Positions 13,701 through 22,919 of a DNA stretch of 64,000 nt are shown here, piece by piece (position 1 is the stretch's first letter; every line of letters starts with the position of its first letter). The position numbers and the translations under genes are program-made. Under the pieces are notes generated by a model that had not been told where the DNA came from, ran no database searches, and saw only the letters and a list, made by a program, of their open reading frames with translations. The DNA comes from Amphiura filiformis (lineage: Eukaryota; Echinodermata; Ophiuroidea; Amphilepidida; Amphiuridae): positions 55,061,755 to 55,125,754 of the forward strand of contig NC_092635.1 of NCBI RefSeq assembly GCF_039555335.1. The letters run 5' to 3'.

Positions 13701-16700
13701 AGTGTGATAGTCTTTGTCACAGCTTGTGGAACTGGTACTCTGTCAATAAATGCCCTGGATATATGCAGAATGCGTGGGAGTTTAGCCAAGTAAAAGTTGT
13801 AGTTGGTTTCCTCCATACTGTGGAAGGCACACCTTTAGCCAATGGGTTCAGTGTGGGGTGCGTATTTGTTAGCAATTTTCATGCACACAAATATTATTTC
13901 TTTCTACAGGCCTTTAAAGGAAATGTATAATTTGCACAAATCTTCCATATCGCAGAAACATAAGATTCTCTCCAAGAAAAGGCGAAATTTGAATGCTGCA
14001 TACTTTACAAGGGGATAAAGCACAAAAGTTCTTGTCACCTGTCCAGTTTCAGCTTCCAATTGTTCAAATAACTTGATGCTGTAGTAATGTATGTTCTTCA
14101 CATTGATGCCAGGGTGGTAATATGTAGTTAGACCTGCCTGCAGAAAACAATAAACAAGTTTGAAATCAATTTAATGTTTCATCCAATATGATGCTCAGGC
14201 CTAAAAAGAGCAAAATTAATGAAGCTACAATGTTGGAGTCGCTGTTCTCGACGCGGAGCATGTTGACCGCAATGCTTCAAATTTGACACACATTGTTTTA
14301 ATTTTTTTTTTTAAAGAAATATTTGAAAGTAGAAAGGCTTTCACGACGGGATTCCATAACAACTGATTTTTATTTGGGTGCGCCGTCGGAGAAGTCAGAG
14401 CCACATCTGATGAAAGCTTGACCATTTTCACACAGTGACTGGCTGCACCAGTACTGTAGTTTTCACACATTGACAGGCTGCACCGGTAATGTGATATCCG
14501 ACGGCGCACCCGAATAAAAATCAGTTGTTAGAAATATTTGAAAAAAAAAGTTTGAAATTTTTTTCCTTAGTCTAATCAACTTACTGCATGCCATGTTGAT
14601 CCAGCTGTAAGTTCAGTTTTTTCTAGCAATACAACATCTTTCATTCCACCTTTAGCCAGATGATATGCTATACTTGTACCCAAGGCACCTCCACCTATTA
14701 CAACCGCTTCAGCCGACTCCTTTAGTCGCTTATTCAGTCCTCCAGTAGTTGGTTCTCTGCATAAGGAAATGGTAACAATTACAAAATCATAATGAAAACA
14801 TTTCTTTCCAGTGATTGATTTAATTTTAAAGACAAAAAGAAAACAAAACCTCAAAACATTATGGGTCTTATTATTAGTACTGGGAAGAGTGTGGGGAGGG
14901 ACCTTGTGTGTGGGTGTGTGTGTGTGTGTGGGGGGGGGGAGTTTAAGGAACTATGGGATGTGAGACCTCCCTGTGTTTGCTAAAGGTAATCAGTCAAAAT
15001 TCATGTTTCAAAATTTCAACGACCGTGATGCCTCTACCAAAGAGTGATGTGGCACACAAAGGTTGGTACAAAGTTGCCAGCCTCAAGGGCAGACTGAATT
15101 TGACCTCAGATGACCCCTGGATGACCCAAAAACAACCTTCCAATGACTCCTGGATGACCCTGGATGACCCAAGAATGACCTTTAAAGAATTTGGTCCTAA
15201 ATGGTGACAATACCCACCAAGTTTCATGCCCATAGGACAAACTTTACGAATTTGACCTTAGATGACCCCTGAATGACCCCAAAATTACCTTCAACAAATT
15301 TGCCTCTACATGGTAACAATGCCAAAAAGAACTTTTCGTTCAGTGCAGCTAAATTGTGGAATAGCCTTCCAACTGATAATAGATGTAATTTTAAGTCAAT
15401 GAGTATTGCCCAATTTAAGCAGTTGTTTTTGTTAAAACCTGTGTAATATGTTTTTTCAGCTGAATTTTATATGTTTTCCCATTTGTTCACAATTTCATTA
15501 CCATTTATAATTACTATTCATATTTAAAAAAAAATTTATACTGTATATATATATGCTTCTTGTTCACAATGTAAATGCAGGGCCTCCTTGGAAATCAGTG
15601 TTTGACATTTGAAGGTCATGAAGGAGCTACCCTGGGTAAAGAAAGTTCAAATAAATAAATAAATACCCACCAAGTTTCATGTCCATATAAAACAAATATT
15701 ACGAATTTGACCTCAGGTGACCCCCGAACGACCTTCAAAAATTTTGGCTGTAAATGGTGACAATACCCACCAAGTTTGGTTCCAATAGGATTTGGACTGT
15801 TCATGAGACCAAATCTGTGAATTTACAAGTTAACCTCAAATGACCTTTGACCTCAATATGTGACCTTGAACACCATCACTTGATTAGGGTTCCCATATTA
15901 GGGTTCCCATAGTGCAGCTGTGACCCAAGATTGGTTGCATTAGGATTTAAACTGTTCATATGAGACCAAATTCTCAAAATAATGCTATTTTACAAGTTGA
16001 CCTCAAATGACCTTTGACCTCAGTATATGACCTTGAACCCCACCCCCCAAAAAAGTAGCTCGAGTTTCTGACCATGACCCACATATCCTGAAAATCTGAA
16101 GTCAATCCGCCCATCCATGCCCGAGATACAGCATCTGGACGGAAGCAGGAAGAACAGACATAATTTGCAAAAACAGTATGCCTTACGGTGGAAGCATAAA
16201 AATAAAACATTATGGGTCCTAGTACTGGGATGAGGGTGGGGAAGAACCTAGTGTGTGTGTGTGGGGGGGAAGTTTGACAAACTCTGGGATGTGAGCCCTC
16301 CTGTATGGTAACAATTGCTAAAGATAATCAGTCAAAATTCATGTTTCAAAATTTCAGTGATGTTACCAATGGGGGGGAAGGAGGGATCAAGGGGGAAGAA
16401 TCCCCCTGTAAGATGTCTTGCCCTGTGGGATGCTGCCGTGCACATCCTAATATTTACAATTTTTTAGGCCTTACTTTTTAGCTCATTTTTGTCAAATTCC
16501 ACCCCCTTGAAAGTTGCCTCCCCCAAAGCACTGGCTATGCCACTGACTACCAGGCACATGCATGAGGTAAGCACCCCCACCACCACCAACAGCTGAAAAA
16601 TTACCAAGTCAAAAGTTGTACTGTGCATCTTCCTTTAGCACAGTTTTAGGCCACAATTGAACTCATTTTGGCATTACCATTATATTTTTAAAGAATATTT

Positions 16701-18262
16701 AATATATTTTACAAAAAATCAAATACTCTTTATAAAATGAGAACAGTTGTGGATCCAGATATTTCAGAAGGGGGAAGGGGCACAGTTAAAGATAATATCA
16801 CCGTATATAGTAATAAATAAATAAATAAATTTTGGATTTATAAAGCGCCTTTCTCCAGATCTTAGAGGACTCAAAGCGCTGTAATTTCGCTACAATGGTG
16901 AATCATCACAATCAGATCGCATCAACTAGGCTGTAATAGTGGTACAGGAAGGTTTTAGGGTTATTATGCAGAAACTCTGTGCTTCATTAACTCAAATTAA
17001 TAAGGAATAGCTTGAAATGTCTTGAATGCTTCGCTAGGCCTACTGTCAAAATCCAACCATAATGGTCAACCCTTACCCACCCATTAGGCTCTATTGATCA
17101 TGACCTATTTTGCGATGTTTCCTACAGGTAGGTAACGGAACATCCTAGATGGTGAGAACTGTTCTGTATTTGACTTTTTATCTGTTTGCATTACCAACAA
17201 TTTTCATTGAAATCAGAGAAATTTTAGTTTCTGACCCATGTGTGACCAAAATAACCACCCCTAGCACCTTTTTGCATAGCAAGACTGGTACGTCACAGAT
17301 AGGTCAAACTATACTTTTTCTGAATCCTTGTGATGAATTAAACTTTGGTATGCTGGTAATAACAAAATTTGAACAAGTTTGAAATTTGACCCATGTGTTG
17401 ACCTTTAGAGCCCCCCGGATCCCCCTTTGAGCCTACATGTATGGGTAATAAAATGTTGCTTAAAAAGGGGGTCATCGAGTAGAGTAGAAAGTCTTGCATC
17501 ACATAAAATAATCTTTTTTGGTTCTCGTCTGGAAGGTTTTGGAGAGGTGACAAATGAGGGAGTTGTTGTTTTTCCAATGCAAAATTGGATTTGCTAGTGT
17601 CATCCCTTTTTCAACGCATTTTTAGAAAACAATCATGATATGATTATAAATACGTACACATGTAGGGCTAACATTAAAATTAAGTTCTTTGAAACTAGAA
17701 TACGGTACTACAAAACAGTCATGTTGCTTTAAAACGTTTTATGACGTTTCATATCAACTGGCACTTTCAATCAAATATTGTACCTTGTCTTAATACTTGC
17801 AACTCCAGAAAACAATGCCAGCAGGACATGAACCAAAAAATTTATTTTATGTGGCCTGCTACTTACTATGCACATGACCCCCGACATGACCTTGACCACT
17901 GTCAATGAAGTTGGAATTCTGCCAATACGGTCTCAGCTTGCAGCTAGCTAGCTAGAACCAGTTTTGACTAGCATGCATTTAATATGTTTGAGACCTAAAT
18001 ACATGTATTATATTCGTAAAGCATATTGAAGAACCCCCTCCCCACACCCTAGTGTTGTGGTTTTATTAATTATGCTGTAAAAAATATAGGTACCGGTACA
18101 TTTTATAAATAAAAAAATAAATAAAACTTACGAATTGGTTTTATTTCTGCTTGTTGAGAAAGATTTTGTTGCAAGAACAGACACTGCACTTTTTGGTGGT
18201 AAAATGGATTTCAAAGAGTTAAATCCCACCAAATTCTTTACAAGGAGTAGTCTATGGGCCAT
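1525..18262 (-). CDS. DMGDH: Dimethylglycine dehydrogenase, mitochondrial (5' five coding exons; 3' part off window)
   Basis: Join of minus-strand exons 18262-18132, 14756-14585, 14137-14039, 13455-13291, 1729-1525 gives an open frame of 257 residues plus one base, continuing past the left edge. DMGDH oxidises dimethylglycine to sarcosine in the mitochondrial matrix, using covalent FAD and tetrahydrofolate. Residues 1-44 are Arg/Lys/Ser-rich without acids, as in a mitochondrial transit peptide. A Rossmann motif GGGALG lies at 65-70, followed by a conserved KDVVLLEK strand. The FAD-linking histidine lies in STWHA (His100), directly before an exon junction. YHPG, GWHP and [12 protein letters not shown] follow the DMGDH rather than sarcosine dehydrogenase pattern. 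About 600 C-terminal residues, including the folate-binding domains, are missing from the window. The gene is divergent from BHMT, the enzyme making its substrate. Family assignment is firm; expression is not shown. Confidence 0.95.
2345..3433. mobile_element. Tc1/mariner-like element (non-autonomous or decayed)
   Basis: Terminal inverted repeats of about 30 bases begin CAGGGTGTAACAATAAAA and end with the inverse; TA flanks both ends (2343-2344, 3434-3435). It is 1089 bases, in DMGDH intron 4. Its only recognisable coding is a minus-strand helix-turn-helix fragment. Confidence 0.85.
2756..3040 (-). pseudogene. Transposase N-terminal helix-turn-helix fragment
   Basis: A 94-residue frame beginning [20 protein letters not shown], with [20 protein letters not shown] and a GRPSP end. 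The ERxFMV...ET.R.F...FPN...PSR layout is that of the DUF4817-type helix-turn-helix seen on IS630/Tc1/mariner-like transposons. No DDE catalytic domain follows, so it is a remnant. Confidence 0.65.
3436..4765. other. DMGDH intron 4: unassigned
   Basis: No gene or bounded repeat recognised. It holds poly(A)/poly(T) tracts at 4270-4290 and 4395-4410 and AT-rich simple sequence. Confidence 0.5.
4766..5432. mobile_element. Palindromic TTAA-flanked element, copy 1
   Basis: About 667 bases whose two halves are inverted copies (AAATGAGCGTTTATTGCG near the left, the inverse family near the right). TTAAGG and CCCTTAA mark the ends. The same element recurs at 40367-41007, same orientation. Homology with copy 2 extends about 10 bases left of the TTAA, so the exact left boundary is uncertain. 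Confidence 0.75.
6172..6527. mobile_element. 356-base TTAA-flanked MITE, copy 1
   Basis: TTTTAA at both ends; subterminal inverted repeat AGTATTTTGTGATCC against GGATCACAAAATGCC. A second copy lies inverted at 9991-10336. Both are in DMGDH intron 4. Confidence 0.75.
7327..7421 (+). repeat. tRNA-derived sequence (pseudo-tRNA or SINE head)
   Basis: A-box-like GTGGTCGAGCGGTCTAAGGC and B-box GGTTCGAGCCCCGCC, with a T-arm that pairs GTGGG with CCCGC. The 3' acceptor strand CTCTGCC has no matching GGCAGAG at the 5' side, and the anticodon region is overlong, so it is not a working tRNA gene. Confidence 0.55.
7422..9219. other. DMGDH intron 4: unassigned
   Basis: No coding seen. The motif GAAATGTGACATCTCTGT occurs twice (8419, 8504), and four TAGGCCTA palindromes fall between 7125 and 7761. 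Confidence 0.5.
9220..9960 (+). pseudogene. LINE 3' end remnant (reverse transcriptase zinc-finger tail)
   Basis: Broken frames give [20 protein letters not shown], then [20 protein letters not shown] across a one-base shift. This Cys-x-ET-x-H-x-Cys arrangement is the zf-RVT motif found after LINE reverse transcriptases. Stops and shifts show decay. A T/G-rich 3' UTR-like stretch follows. Confidence 0.65.
9991..10336. mobile_element. TTAA-flanked MITE, copy 2 (inverted)
   Basis: Inverted relative of 6172-6527, sharing GGCATTTTGTGATCC and GGATCACAAAATGCTCC ends and the internal GGTACACCAGAACAAAATT-type sequence. Confidence 0.75.
10337..11240. other. DMGDH intron 4: unassigned
   Basis: AT-rich, no repeat boundary or coding recognised. 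Confidence 0.5.
11241..11545 (+). repeat. GGTCA-rich dispersed repeat, block 1
   Basis: Three degenerate units of about 110 bases containing GGGTCATCTGAGGTCA, CATGAAACTTGGTGGG and AGAGCCAAATTTTTGGAAGG. The same family recurs at 11850-12640, 15020-16200 (inverted), 23755-24590 and 25240-25680 (inverted). Confidence 0.8.
11560..11720. repeat. Dispersed repeat (intact relative of 20100-20166 and 21268-21300)
   Basis: Carries CCAACCGGAACCGTATAACA, AATTGAAATGGCAGCCATGC and GAGGGACAGGTCTCTAGATC. The inverse occurs at 20100-20166 and 21268-21300, split there by a transposon; part also occurs at 42325-42380. Confidence 0.7.
11850..12640 (+). repeat. GGTCA-rich dispersed repeat, block 2
   Basis: Leader (CTTGGAGACAAGGGGTCGTA, CTTGGTGGGTGGGTGCATCT, GGGTCAAGGTCACCCGAGG) followed by about six units with GGGTCATCTGAGGTCA. 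One unit is interrupted by the small element at 12374-12530. Confidence 0.8.
12374..12530. mobile_element. Short MITE with AGGGGTGTGAG ends
   Basis: About 157 bases from AGGGGTGTGAGTGAC to CTCACACCCCT, splitting a GGTCA unit; TGTCAT occurs on both flanks, a probable target duplication. Same termini as the element at 51450-51782. Confidence 0.65.
12900..13255 (+). mobile_element. hAT-like GC-rich element, copy A
   Basis: Begins CAGTGGCATAGCC, a typical hAT terminal pattern. It contains GGATTTTAGGCGCTAGCGCC and a run of GCCGCCCC motifs, and ends near GGGGCTGGCGCCCC. An inverted relative is at 63040-63401. The right end is about 40 bases from the DMGDH exon 4 donor. Confidence 0.6.
13291..13455 (-). 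CDS. DMGDH: DMGDH coding exon 4
   Basis: 165 bases, phase 0 at both ends, residues 135-189 (begins QVGFHTPGS, ends PLLNMDG). Acceptor TTTGAATAG, donor GTAAGT. A GC-rich hAT-like repeat ends about 40 bases past the donor. Confidence 0.94.
14039..14137 (-). CDS. DMGDH: DMGDH coding exon 3
   Basis: Exactly 99 bases, phase 0 at both ends, encoding residues 102-134 (begins [10 protein letters not shown], ends LEAETGQ). Acceptor TTTCTGCAG, donor GTGACA. Confidence 0.94.
14359..14527. repeat. Inverted repeat in DMGDH intron
   Basis: About 34-base arms (AACAACTGATTTTTATT, GGTGCGCCGTCGGA; inverse at 14494-14527) around a 100-base loop with two GGCTGCACC repeats. MITE-like. Confidence 0.65.
14585..14756 (-). 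CDS. DMGDH: DMGDH coding exon 2 (FAD Rossmann motif and FAD-linking His)
   Basis: Acceptor TTATGCAG and donor GTAAGT flank 172 bases encoding residues 45-101. It carries VVIGGGALG and [10 protein letters not shown]; the His of TWHA is the covalent flavin attachment residue in the mammalian enzyme. Confidence 0.95.
14860..15030. repeat. Direct repeat, left copy (GT-rich)
   Basis: AACATTATGGGTC, a TGTGTG tract and CAGTCAAAATTCATGTTTCA, repeated in the same order at 16205-16365. The two copies flank the inverted GGTCA block. Confidence 0.65.
15035..16200 (-). repeat. GGTCA-rich dispersed repeat, block 3 (inverted)
   Basis: Units read on the minus strand: TGACCTCAGATGACCCC, CACCAAGTTTCATGCCCAT. 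A LINE tail (15322-15660) is inserted within one unit. Confidence 0.8.
15324..15660 (+). pseudogene. 5'-truncated LINE: ORF C-terminus and 3' tail
   Basis: Frame 15324-15446 reads [20 protein letters not shown] through QLFLLKPV and stop, the usual C-terminus of CR1/L2-type LINE ORF2 (AAKLWNSLP). The 3' UTR ends in AAATAAATAAAT. It lies inside a GGTCA unit; flanks AACAATGCC / ACCCACCAAG rejoin to the repeat consensus. Confidence 0.75.
16205..16365. repeat. Direct repeat, right copy
   Basis: Same order of motifs as 14860-15030, with small indels. May be a duplication or the ends of one larger element. Confidence 0.6.
16366..16546 (-). repeat. hAT-like fragment
   Basis: Ends GGCTATGCCACTG, the inverse of the CAGTGGCATAGCC terminus of copy A; G-rich interior. 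Only one end is convincing. Confidence 0.4.
16810..16930. repeat. Retroposon tail with AAGCGC/GCGCTT hairpin
   Basis: An (AAAT)n tract followed by TTATAAAGCGCCTTTCTCC and GACTCAAAGCGCTGTAA, the conserved 3' module of many marine invertebrate LINE/SINE families. Confidence 0.5.
16931..18131. other. DMGDH intron 1: unassigned
   Basis: No coding or bounded repeat recognised; a CAGCTAGCTAGCTAG run lies at 17940. Confidence 0.5.
18132..18262 (-). CDS. DMGDH: DMGDH coding exon 1 (transit peptide)
   Basis: The start ATG (complement of 18260-18262) opens [10 protein letters not shown]; the exon ends in NKTN plus two bases before donor GTAAGT. The split codon TC+A gives Ser44 with the next exon, in phase. 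There are no acidic residues in the first 43, as expected of a matrix-targeting signal. No other in-frame ATG lies close upstream. The transcription start is not identifiable. Confidence 0.9.
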
Positions 18263-19020
18263 GGTTTTTCACCGATCAATAAAATTATACCGGAATCCTA
18301 CTGGAGGTTGTCCGAGCTCGACGGAGTACACTGATAAAACGACGGCGCGGTTAACCCGGTTCCAATTCACTTCTGAAGTTCTATCTCCTGGAACATTTAA
18401 TACACAGGCTCACACAGCTAGCATGATATCACTGCATCATGTTCTGAAATCTGCACTACAATTCTCCACAGTTCAAGCGAACAAAAATGGACTAAACTAG
18501 CATAATTTAGTCAAGAAACGCTATGTGAGTGACCCTGTATTGCAAAGCTGCTATGAAAGGCCGATCTCTCATGGCCATGCTCAGCTCAGTTCATGTTATT
18601 GTTTACGTTAGGATAAACAAGAACTGTCTTTAAAAAGACGTTCGCCTACACGACGGTCCCTAACTTCTTCAGCGCGAGTATGATCGGTCCAGGGAGAAGT
18701 ACACCCATGAAATTGATCACATTAGTTTTCGTTCAAAATTAATCAAATAGCACATTGAAGGACTAATAAATATTCCTATAAAAAATTAATGTTAAGGAAG
18801 GAACTTGACCTGACTGACTGTTGATTTTTTTGTATGGCCTCCCACCGTCGTGCCGGGTCCCGCCGTGAACACCCCCCAAGTTTTATCAGTACATTCATAA
18901 GTGTGATCCCCCTGTCATCGAAAACCTGGTTATGCCGCTTCGTTATCATGAACTGGCAAAAACTGGTCTCAGCTGCCTATGTTTGAATGAAAGGGTATAA
19001 AATCGTAAATTGATTACATA

Positions 19021-19604
19021 TATGTGACCGTCCACGGCGAATGAGCCGTAAATTCCTCCCCCCGGTCAATTTTGTTTTATTTCATGTTTAAAAAATAAAC
19101 ATCATAAACTTAAAATGGTATATCATTTGACTTCAAACGATATCCAGAAGCGGAGTTATGGTTAGTTAAACTTTGCTCCTTCAACAAAATTATAGCTTTT
19201 TTCGTTTCTATGTGTGTCGCTTTTTTCCACATTGCTGGCAATAAATATCAAACAGTCATAATTGGCGGTCATTTCAAATCATCCCCAAGTCAACGAGGTT
19301 TAAGAAGGTTCTCTCATTGTTAATTGTTGGTTATGCATACCTATACAAATAACCCACCACTTGAAAAGGATTTAGCAAAAGCAAACAAAGACCAGAGCTA
19401 TTAAAAGTTCTATAGCCATCTAAGGTAGAAGCTTATTATCCACTTCAATAATAGGATTATTGATTGGTGTTGTGACTATCAAAATAAGACAGATGTCGCG
19501 CCAGCTTAAGTGACCGATGAATACGACCTTCGTACACATTTTACACCATAACTCAGAATACAATTTAGGGAATTTACGGCTCGTTTGTGCTGCTGGGTCA
19601 CATA
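19021..19604. mobile_element. TIR element between DMGDH and BHMT
   Basis: Left end TATGTGACCGTCCACGG, then GAGCCGTAAATTCC; right end the inverse (GGAATTTACGGCTC ... GGGTCACATA). 584 bases, TA at both ends. It lies in the shared upstream region and abuts the TATA-like stretch. Confidence 0.75.
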
Positions 19605-19764
19605 TTGTATATATACACCTGCTGGACTCAATCTCATAATCTCATTTATTTTTGTGCGCACTGCACTGATGGAAGTGAGTATAAGTAGTGAGTAGTGACC
19701 AATCCGCGCACTGACTAACCAACATTTGGCAGCACAGCACTACACAAGTTATAACTTCCACAAT
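19605..19764 (+). promoter_or_regulatory. Candidate TATA-containing promoter and short leader
   Basis: A TATATATAC stretch directly follows the right end of an inverted-repeat element. About 150 bases later comes the ATG/donor pair at 19765, with a CCAAT-like motif in between. It faces BHMT and sits 1.3 kb from the DMGDH start codon. This is inference from motif spacing only. Confidence 0.3.
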
Positions 19765-19779
19765 ATGTCCATCGCAAAG
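19765..19779 (+). CDS. BHMT: Possible alternative BHMT first exon
   Basis: ATG plus four codons (MSIAK) followed by donor GTAAGA, phase 0, so it could splice directly to the phase-0 acceptor at 26836. Upstream lie a TATA-like GTATATATAC (19606-19615) and a CCAAT-like ACCAATC (about 19698). A start plus donor this short can arise by chance, so transcript evidence is required. Confidence 0.35.
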
Positions 19780-19947
19780 GTAAGAACTCAGAGAGATATA
19801 GAGGAATTATTTTATTTTTGTGCTAGTCCCAGCTCCGCGACTTACTCGTTTTAGGGCACATCATTTGATTTTCAGGAGGCTTTCAGGGGGCATATGGGAA
19901 TTCGGGTCGGTTGCACGAAGTAGTCATTACTAGTAGGCCTAGTTCAA

Positions 19948-20056
19948 ATCGTCCTCCAGAAGACATGCAAATACATGGAGTACAAAAGAATCAATACCAC
20001 TTTAACAGGTGATTGGAATTGTATTCTATGGATTTTCATGTCTTCTGGAGGACGAT
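19948..20056. repeat. Perfect 20-base inverted repeat
   Basis: ATCGTCCTCCAGAAGACATG and its exact inverse about 70 bases apart; folds as a short hairpin. Confidence 0.6.
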
Positions 20057-20168
20057 AATTGTTATATTTCTATGATAAAATATTGAAAAATGGTTGTGGA
20101 ATCGATCTAGAGACCTGTCCCTCTGTCATCTTAAGTTATCTTAGATCTGTCCTCCAGCATGGCTGTTA

Positions 20169-21265
20169 GGGTAAATTGGGGTAAATGGAACGCTTAAGCA
20201 ATAAATCACTTTCTGTGGTCGGGAGGGTATCCATATATGATTTGTTTTGGTTTCAAGAAGTAGATTATATGTTTTTACAACTTGTTTTAACAGATTAACT
20301 CCCATTTTATGCTTTGTTTCTTGTACTCAGTCCAAATACATACATGGTCATAGTGTTCCAGTTACCCCAACAAATTGGGGTAAATGGAACAGTGGGGTGG
20401 GTAATTGGAACAAGGGGATTACTTGCAAGGAGCCTACATTCATAGCTATATTTACATTGAAAAGACATCAAAATGTTTTATTTAACATATATTTTGTTAC
20501 TAAACAAAAGAATAAAAACAATAATTTTGTTTTCATGATTTTTTATAAACATGGTAAAATACCACAAAAAAATGCACTTTCTCTTGGTACATAAAAAAAA
20601 AAATGGTTTTCGGATTTAAAAAAATCAATAGGGGCCTAATCAACCATGAATTAGTTATTTGTAATATATATATAATTTCATAATATTTAAACCAATTAGC
20701 AAGAAAATATTTAACATGTTATATATATCGAAGGTTAGTAATATATAATTTCATAATATTTAAACCAATTAGCAAGAAAATATTTAACATGTTATATATA
20801 TTTAAGGTTAGTTAACCATGTTCCATTTACCCCCAAGTGGATCTGTTGTGGGGTAAATGGAACACCAAACCAATTAATTAGCTAATTAGCATATTAATTT
20901 GCATAATTGCATCATTAAAATCTACTATTTTTTTGTTTAAAACATGTTATTTTAGATAACAAACATATTGCCAATATTGTATGACAACTCTCAGCACAGT
21001 ATTCAAATATTTAGGAATCAATACCCTTAAATTAGTATTGTTCACTGAACCGTAGCACCACTTCAAGGTCAGTGACAACCTTTGAGATTTTCTTCCACTC
21101 CAATACCGAGTAAACCCAAGTTTGGGGTATGAAACAAAAGCGGAACGTTTGGCGTTGGGGTAAATGAAACACTCGGTATGATGTTGCCCAATTTTGTTCT
21201 TGATTGAGGAAATTGTATTCTCAGCGTTCCATTTACCCCACCGTTCCATTTACCCCAATTTACCC
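20169..21265. mobile_element. TIR element with iterated GGGGTAAATGGAAC motif
   Basis: 1097 bases; ends GGGTAAATTGGGG and the inverse, TA on both sides. The 14-mer GGGGTAAATGGAAC recurs at both termini and internally (about 20390, 20830, 20856, 21160). A 73-base tandem duplication lies at 20655-20805. It has split an older repeat (20100-20166 / 21268-21300). Confidence 0.8.
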
Positions 21266-21299
21266 TATACCGTTCCGGTTGGTTACACTCTATTGCTAG

Positions 21300-22889
21300 T
21301 ATGTACGTATAGTCAACTAAACAAAACTTGTGTCACTTTTGCCCGGGATATTTTGGTACACACCCTTTGAAGAAAATGAATTCACCCGTATGTTAGACTT
21401 GAGTCAAGTCTTTGGGAATCCTTACGTGAATAGAAATTAAACCACCAGATTTATCATCGCGTTTTTATTTCCGTCCCAGGATTTCCATAGGTACTATTGC
21501 GGTCTTGAAGAGGAAACAACCGGGGGAAACAATATATCTGGATTAATTCACAAAGTGTTTAAAAAGCCCATCATTTTTTGGCGAAACATAATCCATGATA
21601 ATTGATTATTGTCCAACTCATTATGGTCCAGACTCCATATTGTGATATTTTAGGCCAGCTCGATCACCTGCCGAAATCCTAGTAGGCCTAGGCTACAAGT
21701 ATGGCCTACTGCACAAAACAGATGTTGGCTGCGGGCTTGGCCAGATCCTTTGGGGCATGGATAATTGTTTATTTTATTTCACCTAAGGGATAGTCTTGTA
21801 ATATTAGGCCTATAGCAAAATTGCACCCACCGCACAGTGTTCAATGTTTCTTTCTTTTCTTCATATTGGCCAGCATGCTTAAACAAGTTTTTCAGCTTGG
21901 CTGAGAATATTGAGCCTAGTCCCATCAGGACCCAAGCGTGTGTCTGCCCGAACAAAACAAAATGTTCAGTGCGTTTTCCCCTCCCGAGAAAAATACGGAA
22001 ATGAAACCATTATAGGCATATCATATAGGGGCCGTACCATTCCTCTTGTGTGTCAGCCCGGGGTGTCAGCGTTATTTGCATCATTTTTGAACACCAGCCA
22101 GGCTCATTTATTGGTCAACTTGACTGATTTAAACTACTCATTATGTTCGTGATTCGTATAATAACAAGAATCGACTATTGGCCTATTGGGACGCATATTT
22201 GGATGTCATGAATGTTAGTAGGCCTAGGCCTGTTTTTCAGTGATTTGCTCATCCGGAGGATCATTTAGATTCACAGCGTGCTATTAACATAACTTTTATT
22301 AAAAACAAAATAACACAGTTTACATGAATCTGTAATGCCCATGCATTAAAAACTTTTAGGAATAGGAAATTGGGCTTCATCTGCTGTTTTCCTCGTTTTT
22401 TTGCCAATTTTTTTTATTTTAAAACTGACAGTTAAAGGTAATCGCTTAGGCCTATCCATCAGGTTTAGGCTATATTTATGTACACAATTTTTTTTTTACA
22501 ATGTCGCTGGGTGATCACTGAATACCTTAACAAGGATCACGAAATACTCCTAAAAAAAAGCTTGGCTTGGACCATTCCATGCTTGGACTGAGCCTTGATC
22601 AAGTCTACCATACATAATTTACATGATTAGAAGCGAGTCTCAGCCACAGCCGGCTTTTACTTATTTTTCACTAAACAAATTTGTAGAGTGAGGCAGTAAT
22701 ACAAGCTGACTGGGTCTGAGACTAGGCCTGACGCGGCGGTGACTGAGCTGGGCAGGCAAGGCTACAAAACAACGTAGCAGCGAGCTGCCGAGCCTTTCCA
22801 AATCTATCACTGCTGCGAGACAGTCACGAAGCACATTGCTCTTTGAAACTACTCAATTTCTTTGACCTTAGCCACGTAGACGATACAAA
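21300..22889. other. BHMT upstream region: unassigned
   Basis: No coding recognised. Five TAGGCCTA palindromes fall here or just upstream. The last 150 bases before 22890 are comparatively GC-rich and probably include the BHMT leader. Confidence 0.5.
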
Positions 22890-22919
22890 ATGTCATCGGC
22901 AACCAAGAAAGCTAAGACC
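22890..22919 (+). CDS. BHMT: BHMT coding exon 1
   Basis: ATG followed by nine codons ([10 protein letters not shown]), then donor GTATGT, phase 0. The Lys-rich start resembles the GKKAKK start of vertebrate BHMT. Placement rests on frame, donor and resemblance rather than strong conservation. Confidence 0.75.

Noticed and set aside
18135..18500. 121-residue plus-strand frame
   Set aside because: Antisense of DMGDH exon 1 and its leader; the minus strand has the transit peptide, ATG and donor.
20947..21249. 100-residue minus frame as a transposase
   Set aside because: No recognisable DDE or helix-turn-helix pattern; it starts in the terminal repeat motif.
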